DNA of 64,000 nucleotides from Bacteroidota bacterium (GCA_018267925.1 JAFDXO010000195.1:62001-126000), one strand, 5' to 3'; positions 36,975 to 46,190 are shown, counted from the first letter of the stretch. Program-made: numbers and translations. Notes: generated from the sequence alone by a model not told the origin.

Positions 36975-38465
36975 ATGGCTCTAAGCAGAATTTGGTCAGC
37001 ATTTATTATGATTGCTATTTTAATGGCAGCATTTCATTTTATGTATGGAGACAATGCTATTTTCTCCAGAATGGTTACCGGAAAGGCTGATGATGCGTAT
37101 GATACAGTATATTACGCTACTACCGGCGCTCCTGCCAATATGTCGAAAACCAATTTTGAAAGTTATATAAGCAGCTACGGATATTCTAAGGCAACCTTAG
37201 TACATCCACCTTCAATTTTATTAGCACCCCATCCTTCAGATGACTCAGCCCGATTGTTAACTTCTTTGTTCCCTTCTGCAAAATGCTATACTTATTCTGG
37301 TATTCAAAAACTATTGGTAAAAAAGGCTGATGGCATCATTGAAACTTGTAAAGTAGCAGTTAATATTTGTATTGCTCTCATTGGCATCATGGCATTGTTT
37401 ATGGGCTTGATGAGTATTGCAGAACGTGCAGGCGGTATTCGGCTATTGTCCCGAATGATTGGTCCCTTTTTTTCTAAGCTATTTCCGGATTTACCTAAAG
37501 ACCATCCGGCAATGGGACACATGATGATGAATTTTTCAGCTAATCTTTTAGGGCTTGATAATGCAGCCACTCCTTTTGGCTTGAAGGCTATGGAAAGCTT
37601 ACAAGAATTAAACCCCCAAAAAGATACGGCTTCTAATTCACAAATTATGTTCTTATGCCTGCATGCTTCAGGCTTAACGTTAATTCCGGTAAGTATAATA
37701 GCTGCTCGTGCAGCTTTGAAATCAGCAAACCCCACCGATATTTTTATACCCTGCATGATTGCCACCTTTGTTGCCACTATCGCAGCAATGAGCATTGTTG
37801 CCATACGCCAAAAAATAAATCTTTTTCAACCGGTGATTCTTGCTTGGGTTGGGGGGCTTTCAGCCATCATTGCTTTAATGGTACTTTCCTTATCACAGCT
37901 TGACTCTAAGGGTGTACAAAATTTTTCATCATTATTAAGCAACGGACTTATTCTCTTTATTTTTTTCATCATAATCTTAGGAGCCCTCTATAAAAAAATA
38001 GATGTTTTTGATGCTTTTGTTGCAGGTGCTAAAGGCGGATTTGAAACCGCTGTCCGTATCATTCCTTATTTAGTAGGTATGTTGGTGGCTATTAGCATGT
38101 TGCGTACCAGTGGCAGTTTTGATGTGGTAATCAACGGAATGAAATCACTCTTTTCAGCTTTGGGAGCAGACACGCGGTTTGTTGACGGATTGCCTACTGC
38201 ATTAATAAAACCACTGAGCGGTAGTGGTGCCAGAGGTATGATGATTGATACGATGAAAAACTTTGGTGCCGATTCATTTGCTGGACGTTTATCTTCTATA
38301 TTACAGGGTTCATCTGATACCACATTCTATGTTGTTGCCGTTTATTTTGGTGCTGTTTCGGTAAAAAACACCCGCTATGCAGTTGGGTCTATGTTGTTAG
38401 CAGATATGGTAGGCATTGTTACATCAATTATTTTAGCGTACTTATTTTTTGGTAATAGCATTTAG
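36975..38465 (+). CDS. Fused SpmA-SpmB nucleoside-recognition (Gate) domain membrane protein
   Basis: The 496-residue integral membrane protein combines the two domains known separately as SpmA and SpmB in spore formers. The N-terminal half contains GLDNAATPFGLKAMESLQELNP and MFLCLHASGLTLIPVSIIAAR, typical of SpmA. The C-terminal half contains RIIPYLVGMLVAISMLRTSG and the LSGSGARGMMIDTM and LQGSSDTTFYVVAVYFGAV segments, typical of SpmB. About ten membrane segments are visible. The fusion is common in non-sporulating Bacteroidota. The transported substrate is unknown. It lies 14 bases after the LOG gene. Confidence 0.9.
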   Translation: MALSRIWSAFIMIAILMAAFHFMYGDNAIFSRMVTGKADDAYDTVYYATTGAPANMSKTNFESYISSYGYSKATLVHPPSILLAPHPSDDSARLLTSLFPSAKCYTYSGIQKLLVKKADGIIETCKVAVNICIALIGIMALFMGLMSIAERAGGIRLLSRMIGPFFSKLFPDLPKDHPAMGHMMMNFSANLLGLDNAATPFGLKAMESLQELNPQKDTASNSQIMFLCLHASGLTLIPVSIIAARAALKSANPTDIFIPCMIATFVATIAAMSIVAIRQKINLFQPVILAWVGGLSAIIALMVLSLSQLDSKGVQNFSSLLSNGLILFIFFIIILGALYKKIDVFDAFVAGAKGGFETAVRIIPYLVGMLVAISMLRTSGSFDVVINGMKSLFSALGADTRFVDGLPTALIKPLSGSGARGMMIDTMKNFGADSFAGRLSSILQGSSDTTFYVVAVYFGAVSVKNTRYAVGSMLLADMVGIVTSIILAYLFFGNSI

Positions 38466-38493
38466 CAGCAGTAATAATCAATTGTTTGAAGTA

Positions 38494-39738
38494 TTAATCC
38501 TGTACGCCGCCCTTGTTTTTTGACTCATTGATAATCCTTGCACAGAGAACGGTGGACAAAAATAACGGAGTAATCATGTAATAGCGATAGGTGAGCGGTC
38601 CAATCATATAAAAGCAAACAATGGTTAAATACAATATCCCCAAAGCAAAATCATAGTGGTTTATTTTGTTTTTCTGCATTCTAAAAAACCAAGAACCACC
38701 CAAAAATATGAGTAACAAAGTGGTTGCTTGAAAAATTCGAGCTATCAATACCTTGTGGGCAAAGCTACCTGTCGTCAGTGCATTAATATGTGGAGCAAAA
38801 TAGATACCGGTTTCAAAACTCCAGGCTCCATATTCCCATTCATATTCTGCCGCTCCATTATGATAGGCTAAACCGGTTAAAAAAATAGAAGGTTCACGAA
38901 GTAGAAATGGAACAATATAAAAAACGCAAAGAGAAATCAATATTATAAAACCAAGCTCGATTGGCTTCTTCCGTCCTTCTTTCCAGAAGAGCATGAGAAA
39001 AAACAAAGGCAGCCAAAATATTATGGTATATCTTGACAAAAGGCAAAGGAGAATACCCAAAGAAGTAAGTGCAAAATTTCGGCTGAATAAGCCCATTGCC
39101 AGTATCCAATAATAAGCAGCAATCGTAGTTTCTAAAGAAACGGCAATAGATTGCCTATCCCAATAAAGAAAAGCAAATAAGACGGTGGTTGGCATCAATA
39201 ACAACACCCAATTTGCAAAAATATTTCCCTCTTGTTTTATTACTAATGAGGCAAATAATCCACCAGCAACCGCCAATAAGATCAGCCCAGACCAACGTGC
39301 ATCTATACCTAAACCTTTCGTAAGGGCTAAAGGAAGCCAATGAAAGGGCATGTAAACTGGAAAAGGTTTAGAATGTGGTAAGTTTATCTTTTGATATGGC
39401 AAATCACCCTGTTGGAATGTATCAAATTGAAACTCAAGCTGTGGCAACACATCAGATATATCAACCGGATGGTTGAATTGATGAAAAAGTTGATTAAATA
39501 GAGGGAAGCATACTACAATTACTGCCATGCCAATAACGAACCAAAGGAAACTAAAAAGGATGGAAGGGCGAAGAGTGGAAGGGGTCTTTAAAATACTTTT
39601 GAAATAGTAGATAAAAAGAGCAATAAAGGAAATAAAAAGTAAAAATGGATTGACAAATTTTCCCCAATGTTCTACCCCTTTCAACGTTAAAAACAGTTGT
39701 AGTGCGAATAGGAGAATGCAAATTGCAGTTGCTTTCAT
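38494..39738 (-). CDS. Polytopic membrane protein, possible GT-C-type glycosyltransferase
   Basis: The 414-residue protein has roughly eleven hydrophobic segments. A soluble loop after the third segment (about residues 90-140) holds acidic residues (DISDVLPQLEFQFDTF) and an aromatic PVYMPFHWLP stretch, an arrangement seen in GT-C mannosyltransferase-like proteins. No signature is strong enough for a name. It lies between the SpmAB gene (convergent) and a lipoprotein gene transcribed in the same direction and separated by a terminator. Confidence 0.65.
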   Translation of the reverse strand: MKATAICILLFALQLFLTLKGVEHWGKFVNPFLLFISFIALFIYYFKSILKTPSTLRPSILFSFLWFVIGMAVIVVCFPLFNQLFHQFNHPVDISDVLPQLEFQFDTFQQGDLPYQKINLPHSKPFPVYMPFHWLPLALTKGLGIDARWSGLILLAVAGGLFASLVIKQEGNIFANWVLLLMPTTVLFAFLYWDRQSIAVSLETTIAAYYWILAMGLFSRNFALTSLGILLCLLSRYTIIFWLPLFFLMLFWKEGRKKPIELGFIILISLCVFYIVPFLLREPSIFLTGLAYHNGAAEYEWEYGAWSFETGIYFAPHINALTTGSFAHKVLIARIFQATTLLLIFLGGSWFFRMQKNKINHYDFALGILYLTIVCFYMIGPLTYRYYMITPLFLSTVLCARIINESKNKGGVQD

Positions 39739-39754
39739 CGTTTTCTAAATGGCA

Positions 39755-39781
39755 AAATTGCCGCTTTATAGCGGCAATTTG
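39755..39781 (-). terminator. Intrinsic terminator of the DUF4878-type lipoprotein gene
   Basis: A perfect 11-bp stem, AAATTGCCGCT at 39755-39765 with AGCGGCAATTT at 39770-39780, has a 4-base loop. It lies downstream of the lipoprotein stop on the minus strand. The T run is short. Confidence 0.65.
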
Positions 39782-39826
39782 ACTAAAAATACAAAACTTG
39801 TCTTACAAATAAAATACAAATAAACC

Positions 39827-40333
39827 TTAGTGCTTGCTCGTATCTACTGCTGGAGCATCGGCTGGTGGAGCAATAGTAGTATCTGTTGTTGCAGTACTAT
39901 CGGCAGATGGATTGGTAATCTCAGGATTATCCCCTTCATTCATGCCATCCATCTTGCTGTATTGAACCAACCATTTATTGTCTTTCTTTACAAGATTCAA
40001 TTTTTTCTCTTCAGGTTTGTCAGCCTTAGGATCGTCTGAAGTAGTATAAGTAACAGTTGCCTTATCACCTTCTTCTTTTACATCTACAATATTTACTTTT
40101 ACTTTTTTTGCAGCTTGTTTGATTGAGTCTGGCATCATGGCTGAAAATTGAGCCATAAGGTCTATCATTTTTTTGGTGTCTTCAGTAGAAACACTTTTAG
40201 CCGCATCATAGTCATAATGTAGCAAGCCTGTCAAAAACTTTTCAGCAGATGCTTTAGGAGAATTGGTAGAGCAGCTCGTGAGGCCGATTGCCAATATTAA
40301 TGTGGTAGTGAGTGCGAACAAAACTTTTTTCAT
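39827..40333 (-). CDS. DUF4878-like lipoprotein
   Basis: The 168-residue protein has a lipoprotein signal (LAIGLTSC). It is followed by a small NTF2-like domain: PKASAEKFLTGLLHYDYDAAKSVSTEDTKKMIDLM, then KVNIVDVKEEGDKATVTYTTSDD and LVKKDNKWLVQYSKMDG, which fits DUF4878. The tail of about 35 residues is low-complexity, rich in T, D, A and P. An ATG eight codons upstream is possible, but MKKVLFALTTTL gives the better signal peptide. Function is unknown. The YiiX-like gene lies just upstream in the same direction. Confidence 0.8.
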   Translation of the reverse strand: MKKVLFALTTTLILAIGLTSCSTNSPKASAEKFLTGLLHYDYDAAKSVSTEDTKKMIDLMAQFSAMMPDSIKQAAKKVKVNIVDVKEEGDKATVTYTTSDDPKADKPEEKKLNLVKKDNKWLVQYSKMDGMNEGDNPEITNPSADSTATTDTTIAPPADAPAVDTSKH

Positions 40334-40366
40334 GTATTGTTTTTTTGAAAAATTCATGCAAAGGTA

Positions 40367-41038
40367 TTATTTATATCGAAGGCGGCAAACGAAATGTGCA
40401 TGAGGATTCAGAAACAGGTTTTCGGTTGCTACATACAAAACACCAAATTTTTTAGACGCAGATATATAATTAGAGTCTTTCATTGCTTTGTTGAGAACCT
40501 TATAGACATATTCAGCACAATACATCCTATCATCTGTAAGGAGGTCAAACTGCATATCGAATTTTGGTTTTTGTGTATAAATTTTCTTTGCTTCTTCAAC
40601 TATAGATGCTCGATTCATTGAATCTAATGCAAATCGCACTATAGCCATTCCAAGATTGTGAACCGGAGAAAACCAAAATGATGCTGAGTCTCGTTTTAAA
40701 ATTTGATCAGGATTATCTTCGCCACCTATACTATGATAAATAAATGGGTATCCTTGTTCAATAACCACAATACCGCAATGTGAATAGGTTTTATCTTTTT
40801 GATTAAACTGAGTGAAAATATAGCTGGTAGCATCTGCTCCGGTGCGAAGCACAATATCGCCATCGCGCAGCAAAAGAATAGCGGAATCAATAGCCTGATA
40901 GTTTTGGATATTATGTGCTCGATTTATGATTTGAGAAGATGGATGAATATAACTGTAAGCAAATATTCCCAAAATACTAATCCCCCCAATGAAAATTAAA
41001 CCCAAAATTCTTAGTATAAGAAGCTTCTTTCGGTTCAT
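40367..41038 (-). CDS. YiiX/YebB-like NlpC/P60 cysteine hydrolase, membrane-anchored
   Basis: The 223-residue protein has one N-terminal hydrophobic segment (about residues 9-28) and then a permuted NlpC/P60 (YiiX-like) domain. LRDGDIVLRTG is at its start, the catalytic histidine is in TYSHCGIVV, and the catalytic cysteine is in DDRMYCAEYVYKVL. In permuted members the His precedes the Cys, as here. Substrates may be lipids or peptides in the envelope. It is followed by the lipoprotein gene with a gap of about 33 bases, so co-transcription is likely. Confidence 0.85.
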   Translation of the reverse strand: MNRKKLLILRILGLIFIGGISILGIFAYSYIHPSSQIINRAHNIQNYQAIDSAILLLRDGDIVLRTGADATSYIFTQFNQKDKTYSHCGIVVIEQGYPFIYHSIGGEDNPDQILKRDSASFWFSPVHNLGMAIVRFALDSMNRASIVEEAKKIYTQKPKFDMQFDLLTDDRMYCAEYVYKVLNKAMKDSNYISASKKFGVLYVATENLFLNPHAHFVCRLRYK

Positions 41039-41122
41039 AAACTAAGTTGCAAAACTACGCACACAAACAATTGTAGTCTATGTAAATTTTTCTATTCTGA
41101 AAAATTATAGAAAACAAATCAA

Positions 41123-41160
41123 TAAAAAAAATTGAGGCTGTCTTTTCGACAACCTCAAAA
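41123..41160 (-). terminator. Intrinsic terminator of the ArsR-type gene
   Basis: TTGAGGCTGTC at 41132-41142 pairs with GACAACCTCAA at 41148-41158 with one wobble. On the minus strand it is followed by seven T. Confidence 0.85.
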
Positions 41161-41184
41161 ATTTTTCTAATATTATTAGAATGA

Positions 41185-41556
41185 TTAAGCGTTAGTAGTT
41201 TCTTCTGCAGTTACTAAATCACTTACAAATTTTGCAATTGCAGCAATACGTTGGTGGTTTAAAGAATAGTGAATAAACTTACCATCACGCTCTGTAATTA
41301 CGATGTTTGCACGACGAAGAATAGCTAAATGTTGAGAAGCTACCGACTGCTCTAAACGCAATTTTACATAAATGTCTGTAACATTCATGCGTTTGTTCTC
41401 TTCAAGCAATTTCACGATTTGCTGACGCAATTTGTGATTAATTGCACGCAAAGTCATTGCTGCACTTTTAACGGCAACGTAATCCAGCTTAATTTGTTCG
41501 TTTGAACTTTCATCTTTCCGGATAACCAGCGTGTTAGCTGACATTGTTGTTTCCAT
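41185..41556 (-). CDS. ArsR family winged-helix transcriptional regulator
   Basis: The 123-residue protein is a small ArsR-type regulator. The winged helix is MTLRAINHKLRQQIVKLLEENKRMNVTDIYVKLRLEQSVASQHLAILRRANIVITERDGKFIHYSLN. No cysteine metal site is present: the helix that carries it in metal-sensing members reads LEQSVASQHL. Metal sensing is therefore unlikely and the signal is unknown. It is a single-gene unit with its own terminator and about 200 bases of AT-rich upstream sequence. Confidence 0.9.
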   Translation of the reverse strand: METTMSANTLVIRKDESSNEQIKLDYVAVKSAAMTLRAINHKLRQQIVKLLEENKRMNVTDIYVKLRLEQSVASQHLAILRRANIVITERDGKFIHYSLNHQRIAAIAKFVSDLVTAEETTNA

Positions 41557-41755
41557 TTAATTTAAAAAATTTCGGAGGTTAATTAATATAATAAAAAAAG
41601 ATCGAAAAAATGAAAAACGTAAAAACGAAAATCATTTCAGAATGCAAACATACGTAGCCTCAAGATATGAAACAAATACTTCTCAATAAATTTTGTTAAA
41701 TAATAGATAAGCGAATATATTTTTTCTTTTGAAAAAAAAATAGTATAAGGCAGTC

Positions 41756-42424
41756 CTATCTTGCTTTGTGGATAAAAACTCCTTTTAAATAAAAAGGTTC
41801 TGCATGATGTAAATCAGCAAAGTCTTTGTTGCTAAAGCATACAAAATCATAATAAGCACGAAAACTATTTGATACTTGAATGTTGTCAATAAAAGATTTC
41901 AGTGATAAAGTTGAAGTGAGCGTTGAAGGAATATTTCCAATAATTTGAGTAGCTGAATGTTTAGAAATTAAATCAAGTAAATCATCCTCAGTTAAGTGTT
42001 TAGGAGATTCAATACACAAGCCATCATTATTATACAGACTAACAAAATATTCTTTTTCACGAGCCATTATTACAGACAAATAATGACTAAAAAGGCCTTT
42101 TGCTTTTTGTTTTGCTTCAAGTGCCAATAGGGTAAGTTTATTGTGCATGATCAAAGGCAAATCAAGAGCATAACACAACCCCTTGGCAGCAGCTAACCCG
42201 ATTCGTAATCCAGTATAGGAGCCTGGGCCTGCCACCACAGAAACAGCACATAAATCTTTAAAAGTTAAACCGACATCTCCACACACTTGTTCCATCATTT
42301 TATTGATATGAGCCGCATGATTTCGTCCTTCGTTGCTGATAGCCTGAGCTACCACTATGCCATCTTTAGCCAAAACTATAATAGCCAAGTCGGTAGAAGT
42401 ATCAATATGTAAAATTGTATTCAT
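41756..42424 (-). CDS. tsaB: tRNA threonylcarbamoyladenosine biosynthesis protein TsaB
   Basis: The 222-residue protein is TsaB, the dimerisation partner of TsaD in forming t6A37 on ANN-reading tRNAs. The N-terminal MNTILHIDTSTDLAIIVL, GRNHAAHINKMMEQV and SVVAGPGSYTGLRIGLAAAKGLCYAL are diagnostic. The frame opens at 42448, but ATG 42424 begins the conserved sequence. It is divergent from ridA, with overlapping promoter elements between. Confidence 0.93.
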   Translation of the reverse strand: MNTILHIDTSTDLAIIVLAKDGIVVAQAISNEGRNHAAHINKMMEQVCGDVGLTFKDLCAVSVVAGPGSYTGLRIGLAAAKGLCYALDLPLIMHNKLTLLALEAKQKAKGLFSHYLSVIMAREKEYFVSLYNNDGLCIESPKHLTEDDLLDLISKHSATQIIGNIPSTLTSTLSLKSFIDNIQVSNSFRAYYDFVCFSNKDFADLHHAEPFYLKGVFIHKAR

Positions 42425-42433
42425 TATTGTGTG

Positions 42434-42458
42434 CAAAGGTAAGGGCATATTACCTTTG
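42434..42458. promoter_or_regulatory. Back-to-back -7 boxes of tsaB and ridA forming an inverted repeat
   Basis: TACCTTTG occurs on the plus strand at 42451-42458, ending 4 bases before the ridA ATG, and on the minus strand at 42441-42434, 9 bases before the tsaB ATG. Together they form the 9-bp inverted repeat CAAAGGTAA / TTACCTTTG. Both transcripts would be almost leaderless. Confidence 0.5.
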
Positions 42459-42462
42459 GGGC

Positions 42463-42846
42463 ATGGAAAAGAACATTATAAGAACAGACAAAGCTCCAGC
42501 ACCCATTGGTCCATATAATCAGGCCGTGCAAGTTGGAAATATGCTTTTTGTATCCGGTCAAATTGCACTTGATCCCACAGATGGCAGCTTACATGAAGGC
42601 GATGTAAAATCAGAAACAGAAATTGTTATGAAAAACTTGCACGCTATTTTACAAGCAGCCGGAATGGATTTTAGAAACGTTGTAAAAACTTCTATTTTTT
42701 TGATGGACATGGGCAAGTTTGCTGAAGTAAATGAAGTTTATGGACGCTATTTTGAAAATGAAACAGCACCTGCTCGCGAAACCATTCAAGTGGCCGGATT
42801 GCCCAAAGGAGTACAAGTAGAAATTAGCGTAATAGCTGCAAAATAA
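42463..42846 (+). CDS. ridA: RidA family reactive enamine/imine deaminase
   Basis: The 127-residue protein is RidA, which hydrolyses reactive enamines and imines such as 2-aminoacrylate. It shows APAPIGPYNQAVQVGNMLFVSGQIALDP at the N-terminus, and the conserved arginine in ETAPARETIQVAGLPKGVQVEISVIA at the C-terminus. The frame opens at 42415, but MEKNIIRTDKAPAPIGPYNQA at 42463 is the natural start. The fabI gene follows after 75 bases. Confidence 0.95.
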   Translation: MEKNIIRTDKAPAPIGPYNQAVQVGNMLFVSGQIALDPTDGSLHEGDVKSETEIVMKNLHAILQAAGMDFRNVVKTSIFLMDMGKFAEVNEVYGRYFENETAPARETIQVAGLPKGVQVEISVIAAK

Positions 42847-42921
42847 TAGGATTTAAGATAGCGGTTCATTGCTATTTGCTTTTTGTTATTTTTACCGCAA
42901 ATTAAATTTGATTCATTGTCA

Positions 42922-43743
42922 ATGGCTCATCAACTATTACAAGGGAAAAAGGGAATTATTTTTGGTGCACTCGACGAGCGTTCCATAGCTTGGAAAACCG
43001 CACAAAGCGTGGTTGCAGAAGGAGGACAAATTGTCCTTTCAAATGCACCAATAGCTTTGCGAATGGGAAAGATTAACGAATTGGCAGAAGCATGCAACGC
43101 TCCGGTTATTGCAGCAGATGCAACTTCATTATCCGATCTTGAATCCTTGATGGAAAAAAGCATGGATGCTCTTGGCGGAAAGCTTGATTTTGTTTTGCAT
43201 TCTATTGGTATGTCGCCAAACGTGCGTAAGGGAATTCCTTATACAGACACCAATTACGATAACTTTTTGAAAACGCTGGATATTTCTGCTTTGTCGCTTC
43301 ATAAAGTATTGCAAACGGCCATGAAAATGGATGCCCTTAATGAATGGTCTTCAGTTGTTGCCTTAACTTATATAGCTGCCCAACGCACGTTTCCGGGATA
43401 TAATGATATGGCAGAAGCCAAAGCCTTGATGGAAAGTATTGCTCGGAGTTTTGGTTACCACTATGGTTTTGCCAAAAAAGTACGTGTCAATACGGTGTCT
43501 CAATCACCAACCATCACTACGGCGGGATCTGGTGTATCCGGTTTTGATGCGTTTTTCCATTATGCGGAAAAATTATCGCCATTGGGAAATGCAACAGCAG
43601 ATCAATGTGCAGAATTTTGTACCATGATGTTTAGTGATTATACACGAATGGTTACGATGCAAAACTTGTTTCACGATGGTGGGTTCTCTTACACCGGAGT
43701 CAGTCAGGCATTAGTTGAAGATCTGGCAAAGATTTATGAATAA
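42922..43743 (+). CDS. fabI: Enoyl-[acyl-carrier-protein] reductase FabI
   Basis: The 273-residue short-chain dehydrogenase is FabI, the NADH-dependent last step of fatty acid elongation. It begins GKKGIIFGALDERSIAWKTAQ and has LHSIGMSPN. The catalytic residues are in the Y-x6-K arrangement specific to FabI (Y160, K167), with a second tyrosine Y150 in VALTYIAAQR. The C-terminus GGFSYTGVS is typical. The frame opens at 42883, but ATG 42922 fits. porQ follows after 59 bases. Confidence 0.9.
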   Translation: MAHQLLQGKKGIIFGALDERSIAWKTAQSVVAEGGQIVLSNAPIALRMGKINELAEACNAPVIAADATSLSDLESLMEKSMDALGGKLDFVLHSIGMSPNVRKGIPYTDTNYDNFLKTLDISALSLHKVLQTAMKMDALNEWSSVVALTYIAAQRTFPGYNDMAEAKALMESIARSFGYHYGFAKKVRVNTVSQSPTITTAGSGVSGFDAFFHYAEKLSPLGNATADQCAEFCTMMFSDYTRMVTMQNLFHDGGFSYTGVSQALVEDLAKIYE

Positions 43744-43802
43744 ATACTTGTCAACTTTAGGAAGGTTGGCAATAAATAAGCAATGCTTACGTTTCAGTGA
43801 AT

Positions 43803-44915
43803 ATGCAAGTTAAAAAGTGGATTGCGCTTTGTGCGATAAGCCTTTACTGTCAAGCTTCTCAGGCACAAGTAATAGGTGGAAATTCAGCAATGGCATTTTT
43901 GCGATTGCCAAACTCTCCTCATATCTCTGCTTTGGGTGGCATTATGGTTGCAAACCCCGAACCCGATATCGCTTTTACACTTCAAAACCCCGCACTTATG
44001 CGCCCGGGCTTACATAATCAATTAGGATTGAACTATAATGGTTATTATGCCGGTATCAAAGTCATGAACCTGAATTATGGGTATCATTTTGATAAAATAA
44101 AAACCTCCTTTTTGTTTGGCATTCAATACCTCAATTATGGAAGTTTTGAACAGACCGATGCCATCGGAAATCAATATGGAAGTTTTCGGGCTTCGGATTA
44201 TGCCATTACCGTAGGTGCTTCAAGACAATATGGTGAACGTTGGCGTTATGGTGCTGCTTTGAAATGGGCTCATTCAACTTTGTATGACAAGTCGGCCGCA
44301 GCTATTGTGGCTGATGTGGGAGTGGTTTATCAAGATACGGCAAACCTCTTAACTATTGGGGTAGTTGCTAAAAATATGGGTGTGATGGCTAAGAAATATA
44401 ATCCATCTAACTCTGCCGAACCTCTCCCTTTTGATTTGCAATTAGGCATTTCAAAAAGATTTAAACATCTACCCCTAAGAATAATGGCTACTGCACACCA
44501 TCTTTATACATGGGATGTTCGGTACAATAATCCTGCAGATATTGAATCCACTAATCTTTTTGGTACACAAGACACAAACACCGCTTCAAAATCCTATTTT
44601 GCTGACAAGCTTTTTCGGCATCTCAACTTTTCTGCTGAATTGACGTTAGGCAAACGCTTGGCAATCATAGCTGGATATAGTCATTTACGGCGCGGAGAAT
44701 TGGCATTGAAAGATAAACCGGCTTTAGCAGGCTTTTCATTCGGAGCAAGCATCTATCTCAATAAATTCCAGATACACTATGCACGTTCTTATTATTCCAT
44801 TGCTGGAGCATATAATGAAATTGGATTAAATTTTTCCATGAATAAGCTTTTCCATTTAGGTGATGCCGGAGAAAAGGCTCATTGGAATGCCGAGTATGCC
44901 GACTGGCAACAATAA
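43803..44915 (+). CDS. porQ: Type IX secretion system protein PorQ
   Basis: The 370-residue protein matches PorQ, the outer-membrane barrel that with PorV, PorU and PorZ forms the attachment complex of the type IX system. The signal peptide ends QASQAQ. NSAMAFLRLPNSPHISALGG, ANPEPDIAFTLQNPALM and the LNYNGYYAGIKVMNLNYGYHF repeat pattern are characteristic, as is AGFSFGASIYLNKFQIHYARSYYSIAGAYNEIGLNFSM at the end. A GTG two codons upstream (43797) is possible. Its presence agrees with the type A and type B sorting domains on proteins at 10.9 and 23.5 kb. A strong terminator follows. Confidence 0.9.
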   Translation: MQVKKWIALCAISLYCQASQAQVIGGNSAMAFLRLPNSPHISALGGIMVANPEPDIAFTLQNPALMRPGLHNQLGLNYNGYYAGIKVMNLNYGYHFDKIKTSFLFGIQYLNYGSFEQTDAIGNQYGSFRASDYAITVGASRQYGERWRYGAALKWAHSTLYDKSAAAIVADVGVVYQDTANLLTIGVVAKNMGVMAKKYNPSNSAEPLPFDLQLGISKRFKHLPLRIMATAHHLYTWDVRYNNPADIESTNLFGTQDTNTASKSYFADKLFRHLNFSAELTLGKRLAIIAGYSHLRRGELALKDKPALAGFSFGASIYLNKFQIHYARSYYSIAGAYNEIGLNFSMNKLFHLGDAGEKAHWNAEYADWQQ

Positions 44916-44919
44916 TCCT

Positions 44920-44957
44920 AAATAAAAAATCTCGCCTTTTAGCGAGATTTTTTATTT
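44920..44957. terminator. Bidirectional terminator between porQ and the PUR protein gene
   Basis: A perfect 16-bp stem (44920-44935 with 44942-44957), with core AATCTCGC/GCGAGATT, is flanked by A and T runs and serves both convergent genes. Confidence 0.9.
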
Positions 44958-44974
44958 AGAAAAAGTAGTAAAGT

Positions 44975-45346
44975 TTACATTTTCCAATCATCAATACTGC
45001 TGTTTATTTCAGTGTCGGCAACCATATTTTCACCTTCCGCTTCTTGATCATGATTAAAGGCATCAAAATCAAAATCCGGCATTAGGTCTGTTTTTACATA
45101 ATTAACCGTTTCGGTCAGGGCATTCAAAAATTTATTGAAATCTTCTTTGTACAAGAACATTTTATGGCGATCATATCCATTGTCATCAAAGCGTTTTTTG
45201 CTTTCTGTAATAGTAATGAAATAGTCATTACCACGAGTAGAACGAACATCAAAGAAATAAGTTCTTCTTTTACCAGCCTTTATTCTTTTACTGTAAAGAC
45301 TTTCGTTGTTTCGGCTTTCGTTGTAGTTTTTATTATCGTACGCCAC
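44975..45346 (-). CDS. PUR-domain DNA/RNA-binding protein (DUF3276)
   Basis: The 123-residue protein carries one PUR domain: LYSKRIKAGKRRTYFFDVRSTRGNDYFITITESKKRF, then KMFLYKEDFNKFLNALTETVNYVKTDL. The tail is acidic (EAEGENMVADTEINSS). The Bacteroidota DUF3276 family is related to eukaryotic Pur-alpha and binds single-stranded nucleic acid. A specific cellular role is not established. It is a single-gene unit. Confidence 0.9.
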   Translation of the reverse strand: MAYDNKNYNESRNNESLYSKRIKAGKRRTYFFDVRSTRGNDYFITITESKKRFDDNGYDRHKMFLYKEDFNKFLNALTETVNYVKTDLMPDFDFDAFNHDQEAEGENMVADTEINSSIDDWKM

Positions 45347-45446
45347 AATTCAAAAATTTAGTTTGCGGAAACAAAATTAATGTTGTACATCAGTTATCCA
45401 AATTATTTTGTTACAAACTTTATTCGGAAATAAAAATAGAAGGCTT

Positions 45447-46190
45447 TTAAGTCAGTATTCCTTCTTTTATTTCATTCCAAAGTGCGCGATAGCAAATAGT
45501 AGCATAGCTGGAAGGAGAGAAAGATTCTACCGGTGCCCGAAAACTGCCCATTTTTTCAACGTCTGAAAGATAAGGAATGTAGTATTCGAAAAATCTTTTG
45601 TCCTTGTATAATTCTTGCATGACTTCGCTGTGCATTTTTTTGCGCATATCAACTAAGGTAAAAAAGCACATCAGTTTTTCAACACCAAACATTTTTTCTT
45701 CAAAATACTGTTTGACAATCTCATAGGTGCGTATAGATAAAGTGGTTGGAATAACAGGCATCAACACTGCATCTGATGCGAAAAATACATTATCAGCAAG
45801 TGTAGAAAAGCCGGGCGGACAATCAATGAAAACAAAATCATACAATGCTGCTATGGGACGTAATAAATGAGCAATTTGTTTTTTTGATCCATTGTTTTCT
45901 TGTAGTAATAAATCAAGTTTACGAGCAGAAATATCTGCCGGTATTATGTCAAGATTATCATAATCAGTATGTAGCGCCGCTTCATGTAATGGTACTTCTT
46001 GCGAAATAATTTTTTTGGCTATTGCTTTAAATGCGGGCGAGGCATTAAAATAAAAACTGGAAGCTCCTTGTGGGTCAAGATCCCAAAGGAGTGTTCGAAA
46101 TCCATCGCGAGCCGCCATGTATGCAAAGTTCACGCAAGAGGCTGTTTTGCCTACGCCTCCTTTCAGATTGTAAAGTGAAGCAACGAACAT
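45447..46190 (-). CDS. Orphan ParA family ATPase
   Basis: The 247-residue protein is a ParA/MinD-type ATPase with the deviant Walker A NLKGGVGKTAS (K10 and K15), switch I WDLDPQGASSFYF, and FIDCPPGFSTLADN. No ParB gene is adjacent; the downstream and upstream genes are unrelated. It lacks the N-terminal HTH of plasmid ParA. Such orphan ParAs position various cargoes. Whether it acts with the parS sites at mnmG is unknown; the dedicated chromosomal ParA-ParB pair is expected elsewhere. Confidence 0.85.
   Translation of the reverse strand: MFVASLYNLKGGVGKTASCVNFAYMAARDGFRTLLWDLDPQGASSFYFNASPAFKAIAKKIISQEVPLHEAALHTDYDNLDIIPADISARKLDLLLQENNGSKKQIAHLLRPIAALYDFVFIDCPPGFSTLADNVFFASDAVLMPVIPTTLSIRTYEIVKQYFEEKMFGVEKLMCFFTLVDMRKKMHSEVMQELYKDKRFFEYYIPYLSDVEKMGSFRAPVESFSPSSYATICYRALWNEIKEGILT

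Noticed and set aside
45447..46190. ParA gene as part of a parABS partition operon
   Set aside because: No ParB-like gene is adjacent, and the parS sites lie 33 kb away, so linkage cannot be claimed.
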